A stretch of DNA of 64,000 nt, taken from assembly GCA_017410325.1 (NCBI GenBank), contig JAFQRA010000020.1, forward strand, positions 1-64,000, given 5' to 3'. A program made the translations under genes and the position numbers. This DNA is from Clostridia bacterium. Its GTDB lineage: Bacteria > Bacillota > Clostridia > Oscillospirales > Acutalibacteraceae. Below, in pieces: positions 26,177 to 35,446 of this stretch. How positions within the stretch are numbered: the stretch's first letter is position 1; every line of letters begins with the position of its first letter. The notes under the pieces were generated by a model. That model ran no database searches, had not been told where the DNA came from, and was given only the letters and a program-made list of their open reading frames with translations.

Positions 26177-26470
26177 ATGGCAGAAAAGAAAAAGGCCAAG
26201 TTTCTCAGCTACAAGGGTAAGCCTCTTGTCCGTTGCGGCAATACAATCTACTACGGCAATATGAACGACAGCCACGTTGTTCTTATTCAGATTCTCTCCT
26301 CCAAAAAGGTCAACGACCTTGACGTTGCGGACAGAGTTACCGTTCAGCTTCTGAGCACTGACCCCGATGCACGCCCGAAGGACAGAATCATCAAAAAGAG
26401 CGAGAAAAAGGGCATATACCAGGCTATGGATATCGGCTCAATCTGGCTCGACCTTGCTCTCAAGGGTTAA
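26177..26470 (+). CDS. Conserved-looking hypothetical protein downstream of ireB
   Basis: 97 residues, Lys-rich at the N-terminus and ends, no membrane segment or cysteine cluster. The core (LVRCGNTIYYGNMNDSHVVLIQILSSKK and VTVQLLSTDPDARPKDRIIKKSEKKGIYQAMDIGSIWLDLAL) looks like a small beta-rich domain. I do not recognise the family. It occupies the position where ruvX/DUF1292 genes normally follow ireB. GGGAGG is 10 bases upstream; ends in a terminator. Confidence 0.7.
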   Translation: MAEKKKAKFLSYKGKPLVRCGNTIYYGNMNDSHVVLIQILSSKKVNDLDVADRVTVQLLSTDPDARPKDRIIKKSEKKGIYQAMDIGSIWLDLALKG

Positions 26471-26484
26471 GATTTAATAAAAGG

Positions 26485-26522
26485 ACACCTCATTGCATAC
26501 ATTTGCAGTGAGGTGTTTTTTT
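26485..26522 (+). terminator. Terminator whose 3' arm holds the next gene's SD
   Basis: ACACCTCATTGCA pairs with TGCAGTGAGGTGT, then seven T. The GAGGTG of the descending arm (26510-26515) is also the only ribosome site for the ATG at 26523. Confidence 0.75.
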
Positions 26523-27386
26523 ATGGTTATAAAAATGAGAAAGATATACGTTTTCGTGGCGGTGGTGTCGCTGCTGCTTGTCAGCGGAATTTTTGCCGTG
26601 CCCAAATCCGCAGCGGATGTTTCGGGCGAGGCGCATATATCACTGCCCGTGGTGATGTACCACCAGATTACCAAGAATATCAGCCGTGCGGGCCCTTACT
26701 GTATTACGCTCAACCAGCTTGAAAGCGACCTTAAATATATCCGTGAAAAGGGCTATGAAACCATTGATGTCGAGCAGCTTTTAGCTCACGTCAAATCGGG
26801 CGCAGCCCTGCCCGAAAAGCCGATAATGCTCACCTTTGATGACGGCTACGAAACCGTTTACAGCTATCTTTTGCCCCTGCTCGAAAAATACGATATGTGC
26901 GCTGTTGCCTCCGTTGTCGGCGCTTATGCGGATATGTACACCGAAATCAACGACCATACGCTCAGCTATTCCTATATGACGTGGGACGAGATTGCCGAGC
27001 TTGCGGCAGGGGACAGGATAGAAATTCAGAATCACAGCTACGACCTGCATAAAACGGATTCCTCCGGCCGGTCGGGTGCGCAGAAGGTGAGCGGTGAGAG
27101 CGTGCAGGAATATTCAGCCTTCCTCAACGGCGACATCGGCTCAATGCAGACCCTGCTCGAAGAAAAAACGGGCAAAAGACCCACCGCCTTTGCCTATCCC
27201 TTCGGCAGCTACTCAAAGGAATCCAAGCAGGTGTTAAAGGCTATGGGCTTTGAGGCGGCGTTTATCTGCGAGGAAAGAATGAACTTTATCGACACCGAAG
27301 ACACGGAGTGGCTCTATCGTATTGGCCGCTATAACCGCCCCCACGGAATGTCCTCGGCAGAATTTTTTGAAAAAATGGGTGTATAA
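26523..27386 (+). CDS. Polysaccharide deacetylase (CE4/NodB domain), exported
   Basis: 287 residues. A signal-anchor helix (about 7-25) is followed by a NodB domain: LPVVMYHQI, IMLTFDDGYETVYSYLLPLL (catalytic Asp pair), IEIQNHSYDLHK (metal-binding His) and AFAYPFGSYSKESKQVL. It probably deacetylates peptidoglycan or another GlcNAc polymer at the cell surface. ATG at 26523 uses GAGGTG inside the preceding terminator stem; an ATG four codons later is an alternative. Confidence 0.88.
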   Translation: MVIKMRKIYVFVAVVSLLLVSGIFAVPKSAADVSGEAHISLPVVMYHQITKNISRAGPYCITLNQLESDLKYIREKGYETIDVEQLLAHVKSGAALPEKPIMLTFDDGYETVYSYLLPLLEKYDMCAVASVVGAYADMYTEINDHTLSYSYMTWDEIAELAAGDRIEIQNHSYDLHKTDSSGRSGAQKVSGESVQEYSAFLNGDIGSMQTLLEEKTGKRPTAFAYPFGSYSKESKQVLKAMGFEAAFICEERMNFIDTEDTEWLYRIGRYNRPHGMSSAEFFEKMGV

Positions 27387-27470
27387 AATGTAAATAATTA
27401 TAGTATTTTGTATATTTATATGTTAAAATAAAACAAATACCCTATTTTATACAAGTTGGGACGTGGAAAA

Positions 27471-29690
27471 ATGAAATACGATTTTTCTTTTATCAGCGTT
27501 ACCGCAAGGGGTGCTTCGGCCCAAAAGGCGAAGGAGCTTTTTGCAAATGAAATTGAAATGAGGGCAGGCTACAGGCCCCTTGAGGGCGGTGAGCCCTGCG
27601 TTGAGCTTGTTGAGGATAAGAATATCTCAAACAAGGACAGCTTTGCAATTGAGCAGGACGGCACGCACATCACCGTTAAGGCGCAGGGTATCAGAGGCCT
27701 GATTTACGGCTACTCCTATTTTTTGCGCAAGTGCGTTTTCTCAAACGGTAAAATCACGCTCATTCAGGATATATCGGGCAGCTACAGCCCAGAAATGAAA
27801 ATCCGCGGCCATCAGTGCGGCTACAGAAGCTGCCCGAATACCTACGATGCCTGGGGTAAGGAGGAGTACTTCCGCTTTTACCTTGATATTATGGCTTTCG
27901 GCTGTAACACCTGCGAGCATATTCCCACCGAGGGCTTTGACCCCAACAATCCTTTGATGAAGTACGACCCGTTTGACGTTGCCGTATGGGGCAGCGAGCT
28001 TGCGGATGAGCTTGATATGGACGTTTCCTGCTGGTATCCGAATGACGATAAGCAGACCGAGGAGGAGGCGCTTGCAAGCCGCAGGGAGGCTTTTGAAAAA
28101 ATCCCCCGTATCAACGCGGTTTTTCCGCCCGGCGGAGACCCCGGCGAAATGGACGGCGACGATTTTATAAAGCGCTGTATCAAAATATCAAGAGTGCTTA
28201 AGGAGACCAAGCCGGATGCCCAGATGTGGCCGTCCGCACAGGCACCGCACGGCAATATCAGCTGGGCAGAGGATTTCCTTGAGGAAATAACTAAACTGCC
28301 CGACGAAATTGACGGCGTTATTATGGGTCCCAACCACGCAATGCCTCTGGCTGAGCTTCGCCGCAAGGTGCCGTCAAAATACCCGATAAGGCTTTATCCC
28401 GATATCACGCACAACGTAAGGTGCGAATATCCCGTGCATTTTGACAGGGACGACTGGCATTATGCGCTTGCAACTACTCTCAGCCGTGAAAGCGTCAATC
28501 CCCGTCCTACCGAATTCCGTATGCTTCACCGCCTCACGCGCCCGTACCTTGTCGGCAGTGTCAGCTATTCCGAGGGAGTTAATGACGACGTCAACAAGGC
28601 GGTCTGGAGTAATATGGACTACTTTGGCGAGGTGCCGCTTTACGAAACGCTGTGTGACTACGCCCGCTTCTTTATCTGGCAGGCAGACCCGAAGAAAATT
28701 GCCGACGGCATACTCGGCCTTGAGCGCAACTGGGAGGGTGACCCCGCCGAAAATCCGCACATAGAAAACACGCTTGAGACCTTTGAAAAGGAGCTTGAAA
28801 AAGCACCGTCACTTCTTGAAAACTGGCGTTTCGTGCTCTGCCTTTTCCGTGCAAGGTGTGATGCACTTGTGCGCAGAAGAAGAGTTTTCGAGCTTGAGCT
28901 TATTGAAGATGCAAAAATCTGTGCCCGAAAGGGTGAGTACGGCAAGGCTCACGAAATTCTGAAAACAGATTTTGATAAGGACTATTATTCGCTGCGTTCC
29001 TCACTCACAACGCTTGCGGACAGGCTCTTTGAGCAGATAGGTATTCAGCTTGACGTTGAAAATTACCACGCACAGCGTGCCGAGAGGGGTGCAACGCTCG
29101 ACACTATCGACCTGCCCGTAACGGACAGACAGTGGCTTCTTTCACGCTATGAAATGGCTGAAAATATGCCCGATGGTGAGCGTGGAGCCTTCCTTGGCCG
29201 TGTGTTCAACCGCAACAAGGTCAGCAAGGGCGAATACTACTTCTCGCTTGCGGAGCACGGCTTCGGTGTGCTCGGCGCAAGGCAGGAAGGCGAATTCTAC
29301 ATAGACTATCAGGGCGACCGCCTTGAGGTCAACGACGGCACAATTCCAATGTGTATTCTCAAGGCCTTCGACCACTTCAGATTCGTCTGTAACATCGGCG
29401 GCTTTGAGCCCGACACGGATTATAAGCTGCGTGTCACCTACAAGAAGATGAAGAACGTTGAGATGTTCAACGGCTTTTATGTCAAAGCCAACGGCAAAGA
29501 CATTTACCGCGGCAAATTCTTCGGCGGTGAATGTGACGGGCGGTTCAGCGCTGAAATGCTGCCCGACAATTTTACAAATGCCGTTTACGACCTGCCGGCT
29601 TCCGTTTTTGAAAACGGCTGTCTGAGCCTTGAGATAGGTGAGGAGCACGTCGGCGTAATTCTCAGCGAGTTTATGATATACAAAGCATAA
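27471..29690 (+). CDS. Putative glycoside hydrolase with GH20 domain 2-like N-terminus
   Basis: 739 residues. The first ~120 residues fit the non-catalytic alpha/beta domain of GH20/GH67 enzymes (KNISNKDSFAIEQDG, GIRGLIYGYSYFLRK). A barrel-like region follows (MKIRGHQCGYRSCPNTYDAW, MAFGCNTCEHIP, VFPPGGDPGEMDGDDF, MWPSAQAPHG), then a helical region and a beta-rich C-terminus. It resembles proteins loosely annotated as alpha-glucuronidase- or hexosaminidase-like; catalytic residues are not assigned. No signal peptide. ATG at 27471 preferred over an upstream TTG. Directly upstream of a GH5 gene, so probably one glycan-degrading operon. Confidence 0.7.
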   Translation: MKYDFSFISVTARGASAQKAKELFANEIEMRAGYRPLEGGEPCVELVEDKNISNKDSFAIEQDGTHITVKAQGIRGLIYGYSYFLRKCVFSNGKITLIQDISGSYSPEMKIRGHQCGYRSCPNTYDAWGKEEYFRFYLDIMAFGCNTCEHIPTEGFDPNNPLMKYDPFDVAVWGSELADELDMDVSCWYPNDDKQTEEEALASRREAFEKIPRINAVFPPGGDPGEMDGDDFIKRCIKISRVLKETKPDAQMWPSAQAPHGNISWAEDFLEEITKLPDEIDGVIMGPNHAMPLAELRRKVPSKYPIRLYPDITHNVRCEYPVHFDRDDWHYALATTLSRESVNPRPTEFRMLHRLTRPYLVGSVSYSEGVNDDVNKAVWSNMDYFGEVPLYETLCDYARFFIWQADPKKIADGILGLERNWEGDPAENPHIENTLETFEKELEKAPSLLENWRFVLCLFRARCDALVRRRRVFELELIEDAKICARKGEYGKAHEILKTDFDKDYYSLRSSLTTLADRLFEQIGIQLDVENYHAQRAERGATLDTIDLPVTDRQWLLSRYEMAENMPDGERGAFLGRVFNRNKVSKGEYYFSLAEHGFGVLGARQEGEFYIDYQGDRLEVNDGTIPMCILKAFDHFRFVCNIGGFEPDTDYKLRVTYKKMKNVEMFNGFYVKANGKDIYRGKFFGGECDGRFSAEMLPDNFTNAVYDLPASVFENGCLSLEIGEEHVGVILSEFMIYKA

Positions 29691-29709
29691 TATGAACGGA
29701 GAAAATAAT

Positions 29710-31188
29710 ATGGAAAGAATATTTACCAAGGGAACGGCTTTTGTTGATAAAGAGGGAAGAGAGCGCATTTTCAACGGCGTAAACCTCTGCGACAAGGGCG
29801 TACCAACAAACGAAGACGAAACCGACAGAAAATACACTTACGAATATGACGAAAAGATGTTCCGTACGCTTGCCGAAAACGGCTTCAACATTCTGCGTCT
29901 GGGTACAACCTGGGAGGCAATTGAGCCAAAGCCCGGTGAGTATAATGACGAGTATATCGAAGCACTCCGCAAAATGCTCGACACCTGCGAAAAGTACGGT
30001 ATTTACGTTTACCTTGATATGCATCAGGATTTGTATTCGGCACATTGCTACCAGTGGGGTGACGGTGCACCCGAATGGGCTTGCCTTATGGAGGGCAACA
30101 AGCGCAAGACGATAAAGCTCGTCTGGGCTGAGGGCTACTTCTGGGGCAAGGGCGTACAAACAGCCTACGACAATTTCTGGCTCAACAAAAAGGTCAACGG
30201 CAGGGGTCTGCTCGATTGGTACGCCGATATGTGGGCGCACGTTGCCCAAAAGCTCGGCGACCACCCTGCGCTTTTCGGCTTTGATATGCTCAACGAGCCG
30301 TTTATGGGCAAGGACGGCGGCAGAGTTTTCCGCACGCTTATTGCAAACCTCATCAAAACAACGCTTACGGACAAGCGCATAAAGAAGGGCAAGCTGATAA
30401 AGGATGCCCTTAAGCTTGATATTCCCGCAATACTCGACCAGTATAACGGCGGCATACTCCGTGATGTTGCGGCTTCTGCCGAAGCACTCGTAGAAAAGTT
30501 TGACCGTGAACGCTATACACCCTTCCTCAATAAAACGGCGGCGGCTATCAGAGGTGTAACGGACAACGGCATTATGTTTATCGACAACTGCTACTATTCC
30601 AACCTTTCAATACCCTGCAAGGCGGGCCCGATTACCTACGGCGGCAAGGTGGAGGAGCAGGCCTGCTTCTCGCCGCACGGCTATGATTTTATGGTTGACA
30701 CGCCTCTTTACAAGCACGCAAGCTCTTCGCGTACCGATGCTATTTTCGGCGAGCACGCCAACACGCAGAAACGCCTCGGTATACCCGTGCTCGTCGGCGA
30801 ATGGGGAGGCTATTCCGAAGGCACGGAGTGGTATCCGCACGTGCACCATCTTCTCCGCTTCTTTGACGACCGCAAGTGGAGCAACACCTACTGGTGCTTC
30901 CACGAGGGTCTGATTGGTGACACCCTGCTGGGAGAGCTTAACAGACCGTATCCGAGAGCGGTAACGGGTGAAATACTTTCTTACCGCCACAACAGAGAGA
31001 ACAGCTGCTTCACCCTTATTTATAATCAGGATAAGGAATTTGACAGCACGACCGTGGTTTATCTGCCTCTTGAGCCGAAAAATGTTGAGTGTGACGGAGA
31101 ATACGAGGTCAAAGCGCTTGAATACGGCGGCTGTGAGCTTGAAATCAAAACGGGTATCGGCGAGCACAGAGTTTTCGTTGAGCTGTGA
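29710..31188 (+). CDS. GH5 glycosidase (endoglycoceramidase-like)
   Basis: 492 residues. GFNILRLGTTWEAIEPKPGEY, YVYLDMHQDLYS and GFDMLNEPFMGKDGG (acid/base Glu) with LVGEWGGYSEG (nucleophile Glu) match the GH5 subfamily that includes endoglycoceramidases and related beta-glycosidases. A beta-sandwich C-terminal domain follows (about 400-492). No signal peptide, hence cytosolic. ATG at 29710 has GGAG upstream. Lies between the GH20-like hydrolase and a GNAT gene on the same strand with small gaps. Confidence 0.85.
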   Translation: MERIFTKGTAFVDKEGRERIFNGVNLCDKGVPTNEDETDRKYTYEYDEKMFRTLAENGFNILRLGTTWEAIEPKPGEYNDEYIEALRKMLDTCEKYGIYVYLDMHQDLYSAHCYQWGDGAPEWACLMEGNKRKTIKLVWAEGYFWGKGVQTAYDNFWLNKKVNGRGLLDWYADMWAHVAQKLGDHPALFGFDMLNEPFMGKDGGRVFRTLIANLIKTTLTDKRIKKGKLIKDALKLDIPAILDQYNGGILRDVAASAEALVEKFDRERYTPFLNKTAAAIRGVTDNGIMFIDNCYYSNLSIPCKAGPITYGGKVEEQACFSPHGYDFMVDTPLYKHASSSRTDAIFGEHANTQKRLGIPVLVGEWGGYSEGTEWYPHVHHLLRFFDDRKWSNTYWCFHEGLIGDTLLGELNRPYPRAVTGEILSYRHNRENSCFTLIYNQDKEFDSTTVVYLPLEPKNVECDGEYEVKALEYGGCELEIKTGIGEHRVFVEL

Positions 31189-31197
31189 GGTTGCGGG

Positions 31198-31764
31198 ATG
31201 AATATAAGACCGTACAGACTTACTGATAAACGCAGGGTACAGGAAATCTGCCTGCGCACTGCCGACGACGATTATCCGTTCACAACAATTGAAGAAAGAC
31301 CGTTCAGAGATTATCTTCTCTCTACCTACTGCGATTACTATATCGAGCGTGAGCCCGAAAACTGCTTTGTTCTCACCGATGAGAATGACGAGGCGGTCGG
31401 CTACATCCTTTGTGCCAAGGAGCAGAAAGAATACCGCAGGGTATTTCTGAAGGAGTATCAGCCGAGGGTTTTCTGCGACAGAAAAGCCAAAATCGAAAGC
31501 TGGGGAGAAGCGTGGGTGCACGGGCTTGCCGCCCGCAGATATCCGGCTCACCTTCACATTGATATTCTCAAAGGCTACCGTGGAGGCGGCAACGGCACAA
31601 GGATGATAGCCACGCTCTGCGAGCACCTGAAGGCACAGGGGGTCAAAGGCGTTCACCTTATTGTAGGCGAAGAAAACCCGAACGCAATCCGCTTTTACGA
31701 ACGCTGCGGCTTTGATACTCAGGTGAAATTTACAATCGGCAGAATTATGGGACGCAAGTTATAA
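31198..31764 (+). CDS. GNAT-family N-acetyltransferase
   Basis: 188 residues with the typical layout: IRPYRLTDKRRVQEICLRTA at the N-terminus, LHIDILKGYRGGGNGTRMIATLCEHLK as the acetyl-CoA loop, and EENPNAIRFYERCGFDTQVKF as motif B. It resembles GNAT proteins that accompany hexosaminidase genes and might modify amino sugars released by its neighbours (inference). Starts 9 bases after the GH5 stop. Confidence 0.82.
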   Translation: MNIRPYRLTDKRRVQEICLRTADDDYPFTTIEERPFRDYLLSTYCDYYIEREPENCFVLTDENDEAVGYILCAKEQKEYRRVFLKEYQPRVFCDRKAKIESWGEAWVHGLAARRYPAHLHIDILKGYRGGGNGTRMIATLCEHLKAQGVKGVHLIVGEENPNAIRFYERCGFDTQVKFTIGRIMGRKL

Positions 31765-31799
31765 TGCAAAATGCAAAGTGCAAAACTCAAAATTACAGT

Positions 31800-31836
31800 A
31801 AAAGAGCCACCGTTTTTCAACGATGGCTCTTTTAAA
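31800..31836. terminator. Bidirectional terminator
   Basis: AAAGAGCCA (31801-31809) pairs with TGGCTCTTT (about 31824-31832); serves the convergent glycosidase and hydrogenase operons. Confidence 0.75.
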
Positions 31837-31844
31837 AATGCTTC

Positions 31845-33584
31845 TTATTTATACTTCGGTCTCTTTACGTAGCTTGTGTGGAGAACCTCGTGTGCCTTAT
31901 GGCTGTTGGGCTCGCCAAGGAACTCTGCGTAAACCTTCTTGACAGCCTCACTCTCGTGTGACTTTCTCTTGGGAAGGTTCTTGTCAGCTTCGTAGAGAGC
32001 TGCTGCACGTCTGCCCTTAAGGTCAACGAAGTTGTGAACAACAGCGTGCTGAATCGGCTGACCGCCGCCGTTTACACAGCCGCCGGGACAGCCCATAATT
32101 TCGATGAACTGGTAATCGGCTGTGCCGTTCTTGACCTTTTCCATAATCTCGTGTGCTGCTGCAGCGCCGCTGGCAACTGCAACCTTAACGTCAAGACCTG
32201 CTACATTGTAGCTTGCTTCCTTGATGCCCTGGCCACGAACCTCTGTGAAGTCGAGGCTCTGGAGCTCTTCGCCTGTAAGAACTTCAACTGCTGTACGAAG
32301 TGCTGCTTCCATAACGCCGCCTGTTGCGCCGAAGATAACGGCTGCACCGGTGGACTCACCGAGCGGATTGTCAAACTCTTCGTCGGGAAGGTGGTTGAAG
32401 TAGATACCTGCGGTGTCAATCATACGTGCAAGCTCACGTGTTGTGAGTGCGTAGTCAACGTCCGGATAGCCGGAAGCGGACTGGTGGTCACGCTTGGTTT
32501 CGAACTTCTTTGCCGTACAGGGCATAATGCCGACAACGACGATATCCTTGGGGTCAATACCCATCTTCTGTGCGTACCACGTCTTTGTGATTGCACCGAA
32601 CATCTGCTGGGGTGACTTGCAGGTGGAAAGGTGGTTGAGCTGGTCGGGGTAGTAGTGCTCGCAGTACTTGATCCAGCCGGGTGAGCAGGAGGTAATCATC
32701 GGGAGAGTACCGCCGTTCTTGATTCTGTCAAGAAGCTCGTAAGCCTCTTCCATAATTGTAAGGTCTGCTGCAAAGTCGGTATCGAATACCTTGTCAAAGC
32801 CGAGTCTGCGAAGAGCGGCAACCATCTTGCCCGTTACGTTTGTGCCGATGCTCATACCAAAAGCTTCGCCGAGTGTAACGCGGATTGAGGGAGCTGTGTT
32901 GACAACAACGAACTTCTCGGGGTCGTTGATTGCTGCGAAAACAGCCTTTGTGTCGTCCTTTTCGTAGATAGCACCTGTCGGGCAGTTAACGATACACTGA
33001 CCGCAGGAGATACAGGAAACATCAGCAAGGTCCTTGTCGAATGCGGAGCTGATGTGTGTGTCGAAGCCACGTGCGTTTGCGCCGATTACGCTTACCTTCT
33101 GCTCGTTGCAGGCTGCAACACAGCGGCGGCAGAGGATACACTTGCTGTTATCTCTTACCATGTGGGCTGCGGAATCGTCAAACTCAAATGCGGGCATTTC
33201 GCCGTCGAATGCGTGCTCATCGTCAACACCGAATTCCTTACAGAGCTTCTGAAGCTCACAGTTGCCGGAACGGATACAGGAAAGGCAATCCTTTCTGTGC
33301 GTTGAAAGAATGAGCTCAAGAGTTGTCTTTCTGGACTGTCTGACCTTCTCAGTGTTGGTGAAAACCTCCATACCCTCGTTTACGGGGTAAACGCAGGCGG
33401 TAACAAGGCTTCTTGCGCCCTTTACCTCTACCATACAGATACGGCAGGCACCGATTTCGTTGATATCCTTGAGGTAGCAGAGGGTGGGAATTTCGATACC
33501 CGCATAACGTGCTGCTTCGAGGATTGTTATACCGTTAGGCACACTTAAGGGCATGCCGTTGATTTTGATATTTACCATTTCCAT
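31845..33584 (-). CDS. hydA: NAD-linked [FeFe]-hydrogenase catalytic subunit
   Basis: 579 residues, M3-type organisation with extra N-terminal clusters: 2Fe-2S ligands (TLCYLKD, ACRICMVEV), a His-Cys3 cluster (HRKDCLSC...GNCELQKLC), two 4Fe-4S clusters (CILCRRCVAAC, CISCGQCIVNCP), then H-cluster motifs TSCSPGW, MPCTAKKFE and EIMGCPGGCVNGG. The first motif has Ser where many enzymes have a second Cys. With hydB and hydC it forms the trimeric NADH/ferredoxin-coupled (bifurcating-type) hydrogenase. ATG at 33584 is likely, 11 bases after AAAGGAG; an ATG two codons later is possible. Confidence 0.92.
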   Translation of the reverse strand: MEMVNIKINGMPLSVPNGITILEAARYAGIEIPTLCYLKDINEIGACRICMVEVKGARSLVTACVYPVNEGMEVFTNTEKVRQSRKTTLELILSTHRKDCLSCIRSGNCELQKLCKEFGVDDEHAFDGEMPAFEFDDSAAHMVRDNSKCILCRRCVAACNEQKVSVIGANARGFDTHISSAFDKDLADVSCISCGQCIVNCPTGAIYEKDDTKAVFAAINDPEKFVVVNTAPSIRVTLGEAFGMSIGTNVTGKMVAALRRLGFDKVFDTDFAADLTIMEEAYELLDRIKNGGTLPMITSCSPGWIKYCEHYYPDQLNHLSTCKSPQQMFGAITKTWYAQKMGIDPKDIVVVGIMPCTAKKFETKRDHQSASGYPDVDYALTTRELARMIDTAGIYFNHLPDEEFDNPLGESTGAAVIFGATGGVMEAALRTAVEVLTGEELQSLDFTEVRGQGIKEASYNVAGLDVKVAVASGAAAAHEIMEKVKNGTADYQFIEIMGCPGGCVNGGGQPIQHAVVHNFVDLKGRRAAALYEADKNLPKRKSHESEAVKKVYAEFLGEPNSHKAHEVLHTSYVKRPKYK

Positions 33585-33604
33585 TGTGTGGCACACTCCT
33601 TTCG

Positions 33605-35416
33605 TTATTTCTTATAAATTGCCTGAATCTTCTTGCAGGAATCCATACAAGCGCCGCACTTGACGCACTTTGCATGGTCGATTGCGAAGGAAGCAAGCTT
33701 GTGGCCGGGTGCGATATAGTCTGTTCTATTGATTGCACCTGCGGGACAGGCTCTTGCGCACATACCGCAGCCGATACACTTCTCGGCATCGATATAGTAC
33801 TGAACAAGACCCTTACATACGCCTGCGGGGCACTTCTTGTCAACAACGTGTGCGATATATTCGTCTCTGAAGAACTTGAGCGTTGCAAGAACGGGGTTGG
33901 GAGCAGTCTGGCCGAGACCGCAGAGAGAGTTCTGCTTGATATAGAGAGCAAGCTGTTCGAGCTTGTCGATATCCTCAAGCGTTGCCTTACCCTCTGTAAT
34001 CTTGTCGAGCAGCTCCATCATTCTCTTTGTACCGATACGGCAGGGTGAGCACTTACCGCAGGACTCGTCAACCGTGAACTCAAGGAAGAACTTGGCGATA
34101 TCAACCATACAGTTGTCCTCGTCCATAACGATAAGACCGCCGGAGCCCATCATACAGCCGATAGCCGTAAGGTTGTCAAAGTCGATTGCGGTGTCCATAA
34201 GGCTTGCGGGGATACAGCCGCCGGAGGGACCGCCCGTCTGAGCAGCCTTGAACTTCTTGCCGTTGGGAATGCCGCCGCCGATGTCCTCAATAACCTCGCG
34301 GAGTGTTGTGCCCATGGGAACTTCAACAAGACCCGTGTTCTTGATTTTGCCGCCGAGTGCGAATACCTTGGTACCCGTGGACTTCTCTGTGCCCATAGCC
34401 TTGAACCAGTCTGCACCGTTGAGGATAATCTGGGGAATGTTAGCGTAGGTTTCAACGTTGTTGTTGTTTGTGGGCTTGCCGAACAGACCCTTGACAGCCG
34501 GGAAGGGCGGACGGGGACGGGGCTCGCCTCTGTTACCCTCGATAGAGGTCATAAGTGCGGTTTCTTCACCGCAGACGAATGCACCTGCACCGAGACGGAT
34601 GTGAAGGTCGAAGTTGAAGCCGGATTCGAAGATGTTCTTGCCGAGAAGACCGTACTCCTTGGCCTGGTCAATAGCAATCTGAAGACGCTTGACGGCGATG
34701 GGGTACTCGGCACGTACGTAAACGTAACCTTCGCTGGCACCGATTGCATAGCCGCAGATGGCCATAGCTTCGATAATGCAGTGGGGGTCGCCTTCGAGGA
34801 TTGAACGGTCCATAAATGCACCGGGGTCACCTTCGTCGGCGTTACATACTACATACTTCTGGTCTGCAGCGTTCTTTGCCGCAAAGCTCCACTTGAGGCC
34901 CGTGGGGAAACCGCCGCCGCCTCTGCCGCGAAGACCGGAATCCTTGACAATGTTTGTAACCTCTTCGGGAGTGAGCTGGTTAAGGCACTTTTCAAGAGCC
35001 TGATAACCGTCGTGTGCGATATATTCATCAATGTTTTCGGGGTCGATAACACCGCAGTTGCGAAGAGCAATTCTCTTCTGCTTTGCGTAGAACTTTGTCT
35101 GCTCAAGTGACTTGATTGTGTCAGCCTCAACTGTTTCATCATAGAGCAGGCGTGTTACCATACGGCCCTTGAGAAGGTGCTCTTCTACGATTTCGGGAAT
35201 GTCATCGACAGTAACCTCGCTGTAGAAGCTGCCTTCGGGATAAACTATCATAATCGGACCCAGGGCACAAAGGCCAAAACAACCTGTTTTGATAACCTTG
35301 ATTTCATCCTGAAGTCCCTTTGCTGCGAGTTCGCTTTCGAGCTTTTCTATAATCTCAGCGCTGTGAGAAGAAGTACAGCCCGTACCGCCGCAGACAAGAA
35401 CGTGGGAACGATACAT
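33605..35416 (-). CDS. hydB: NADH-binding hydrogenase subunit (NuoF-like)
   Basis: 603 residues. N-terminal thioredoxin-like 2Fe-2S domain (CGGTGCTSSHS, TGCFGLCALGPI), then the NuoF core with the FMN/NADH site (GLRGRGGGGFPTGLKWSFAA, CNADEGDPGAFMDR), the SLBB domain, the 4Fe-4S site SCGKCSPCRIGTKRM, and a C-terminal 2x4Fe-4S ferredoxin (CIGCGMCARACP, CVKCGACMDSC). It oxidises or reduces NAD(H) and is the flavin site of the complex. 20 bases separate it from hydA. Confidence 0.95.
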   Translation of the reverse strand: MYRSHVLVCGGTGCTSSHSAEIIEKLESELAAKGLQDEIKVIKTGCFGLCALGPIMIVYPEGSFYSEVTVDDIPEIVEEHLLKGRMVTRLLYDETVEADTIKSLEQTKFYAKQKRIALRNCGVIDPENIDEYIAHDGYQALEKCLNQLTPEEVTNIVKDSGLRGRGGGGFPTGLKWSFAAKNAADQKYVVCNADEGDPGAFMDRSILEGDPHCIIEAMAICGYAIGASEGYVYVRAEYPIAVKRLQIAIDQAKEYGLLGKNIFESGFNFDLHIRLGAGAFVCGEETALMTSIEGNRGEPRPRPPFPAVKGLFGKPTNNNNVETYANIPQIILNGADWFKAMGTEKSTGTKVFALGGKIKNTGLVEVPMGTTLREVIEDIGGGIPNGKKFKAAQTGGPSGGCIPASLMDTAIDFDNLTAIGCMMGSGGLIVMDEDNCMVDIAKFFLEFTVDESCGKCSPCRIGTKRMMELLDKITEGKATLEDIDKLEQLALYIKQNSLCGLGQTAPNPVLATLKFFRDEYIAHVVDKKCPAGVCKGLVQYYIDAEKCIGCGMCARACPAGAINRTDYIAPGHKLASFAIDHAKCVKCGACMDSCKKIQAIYKK

Positions 35417-35446
35417 TATTGTTTCCTCCTTGTTATTTTGCCTTTG

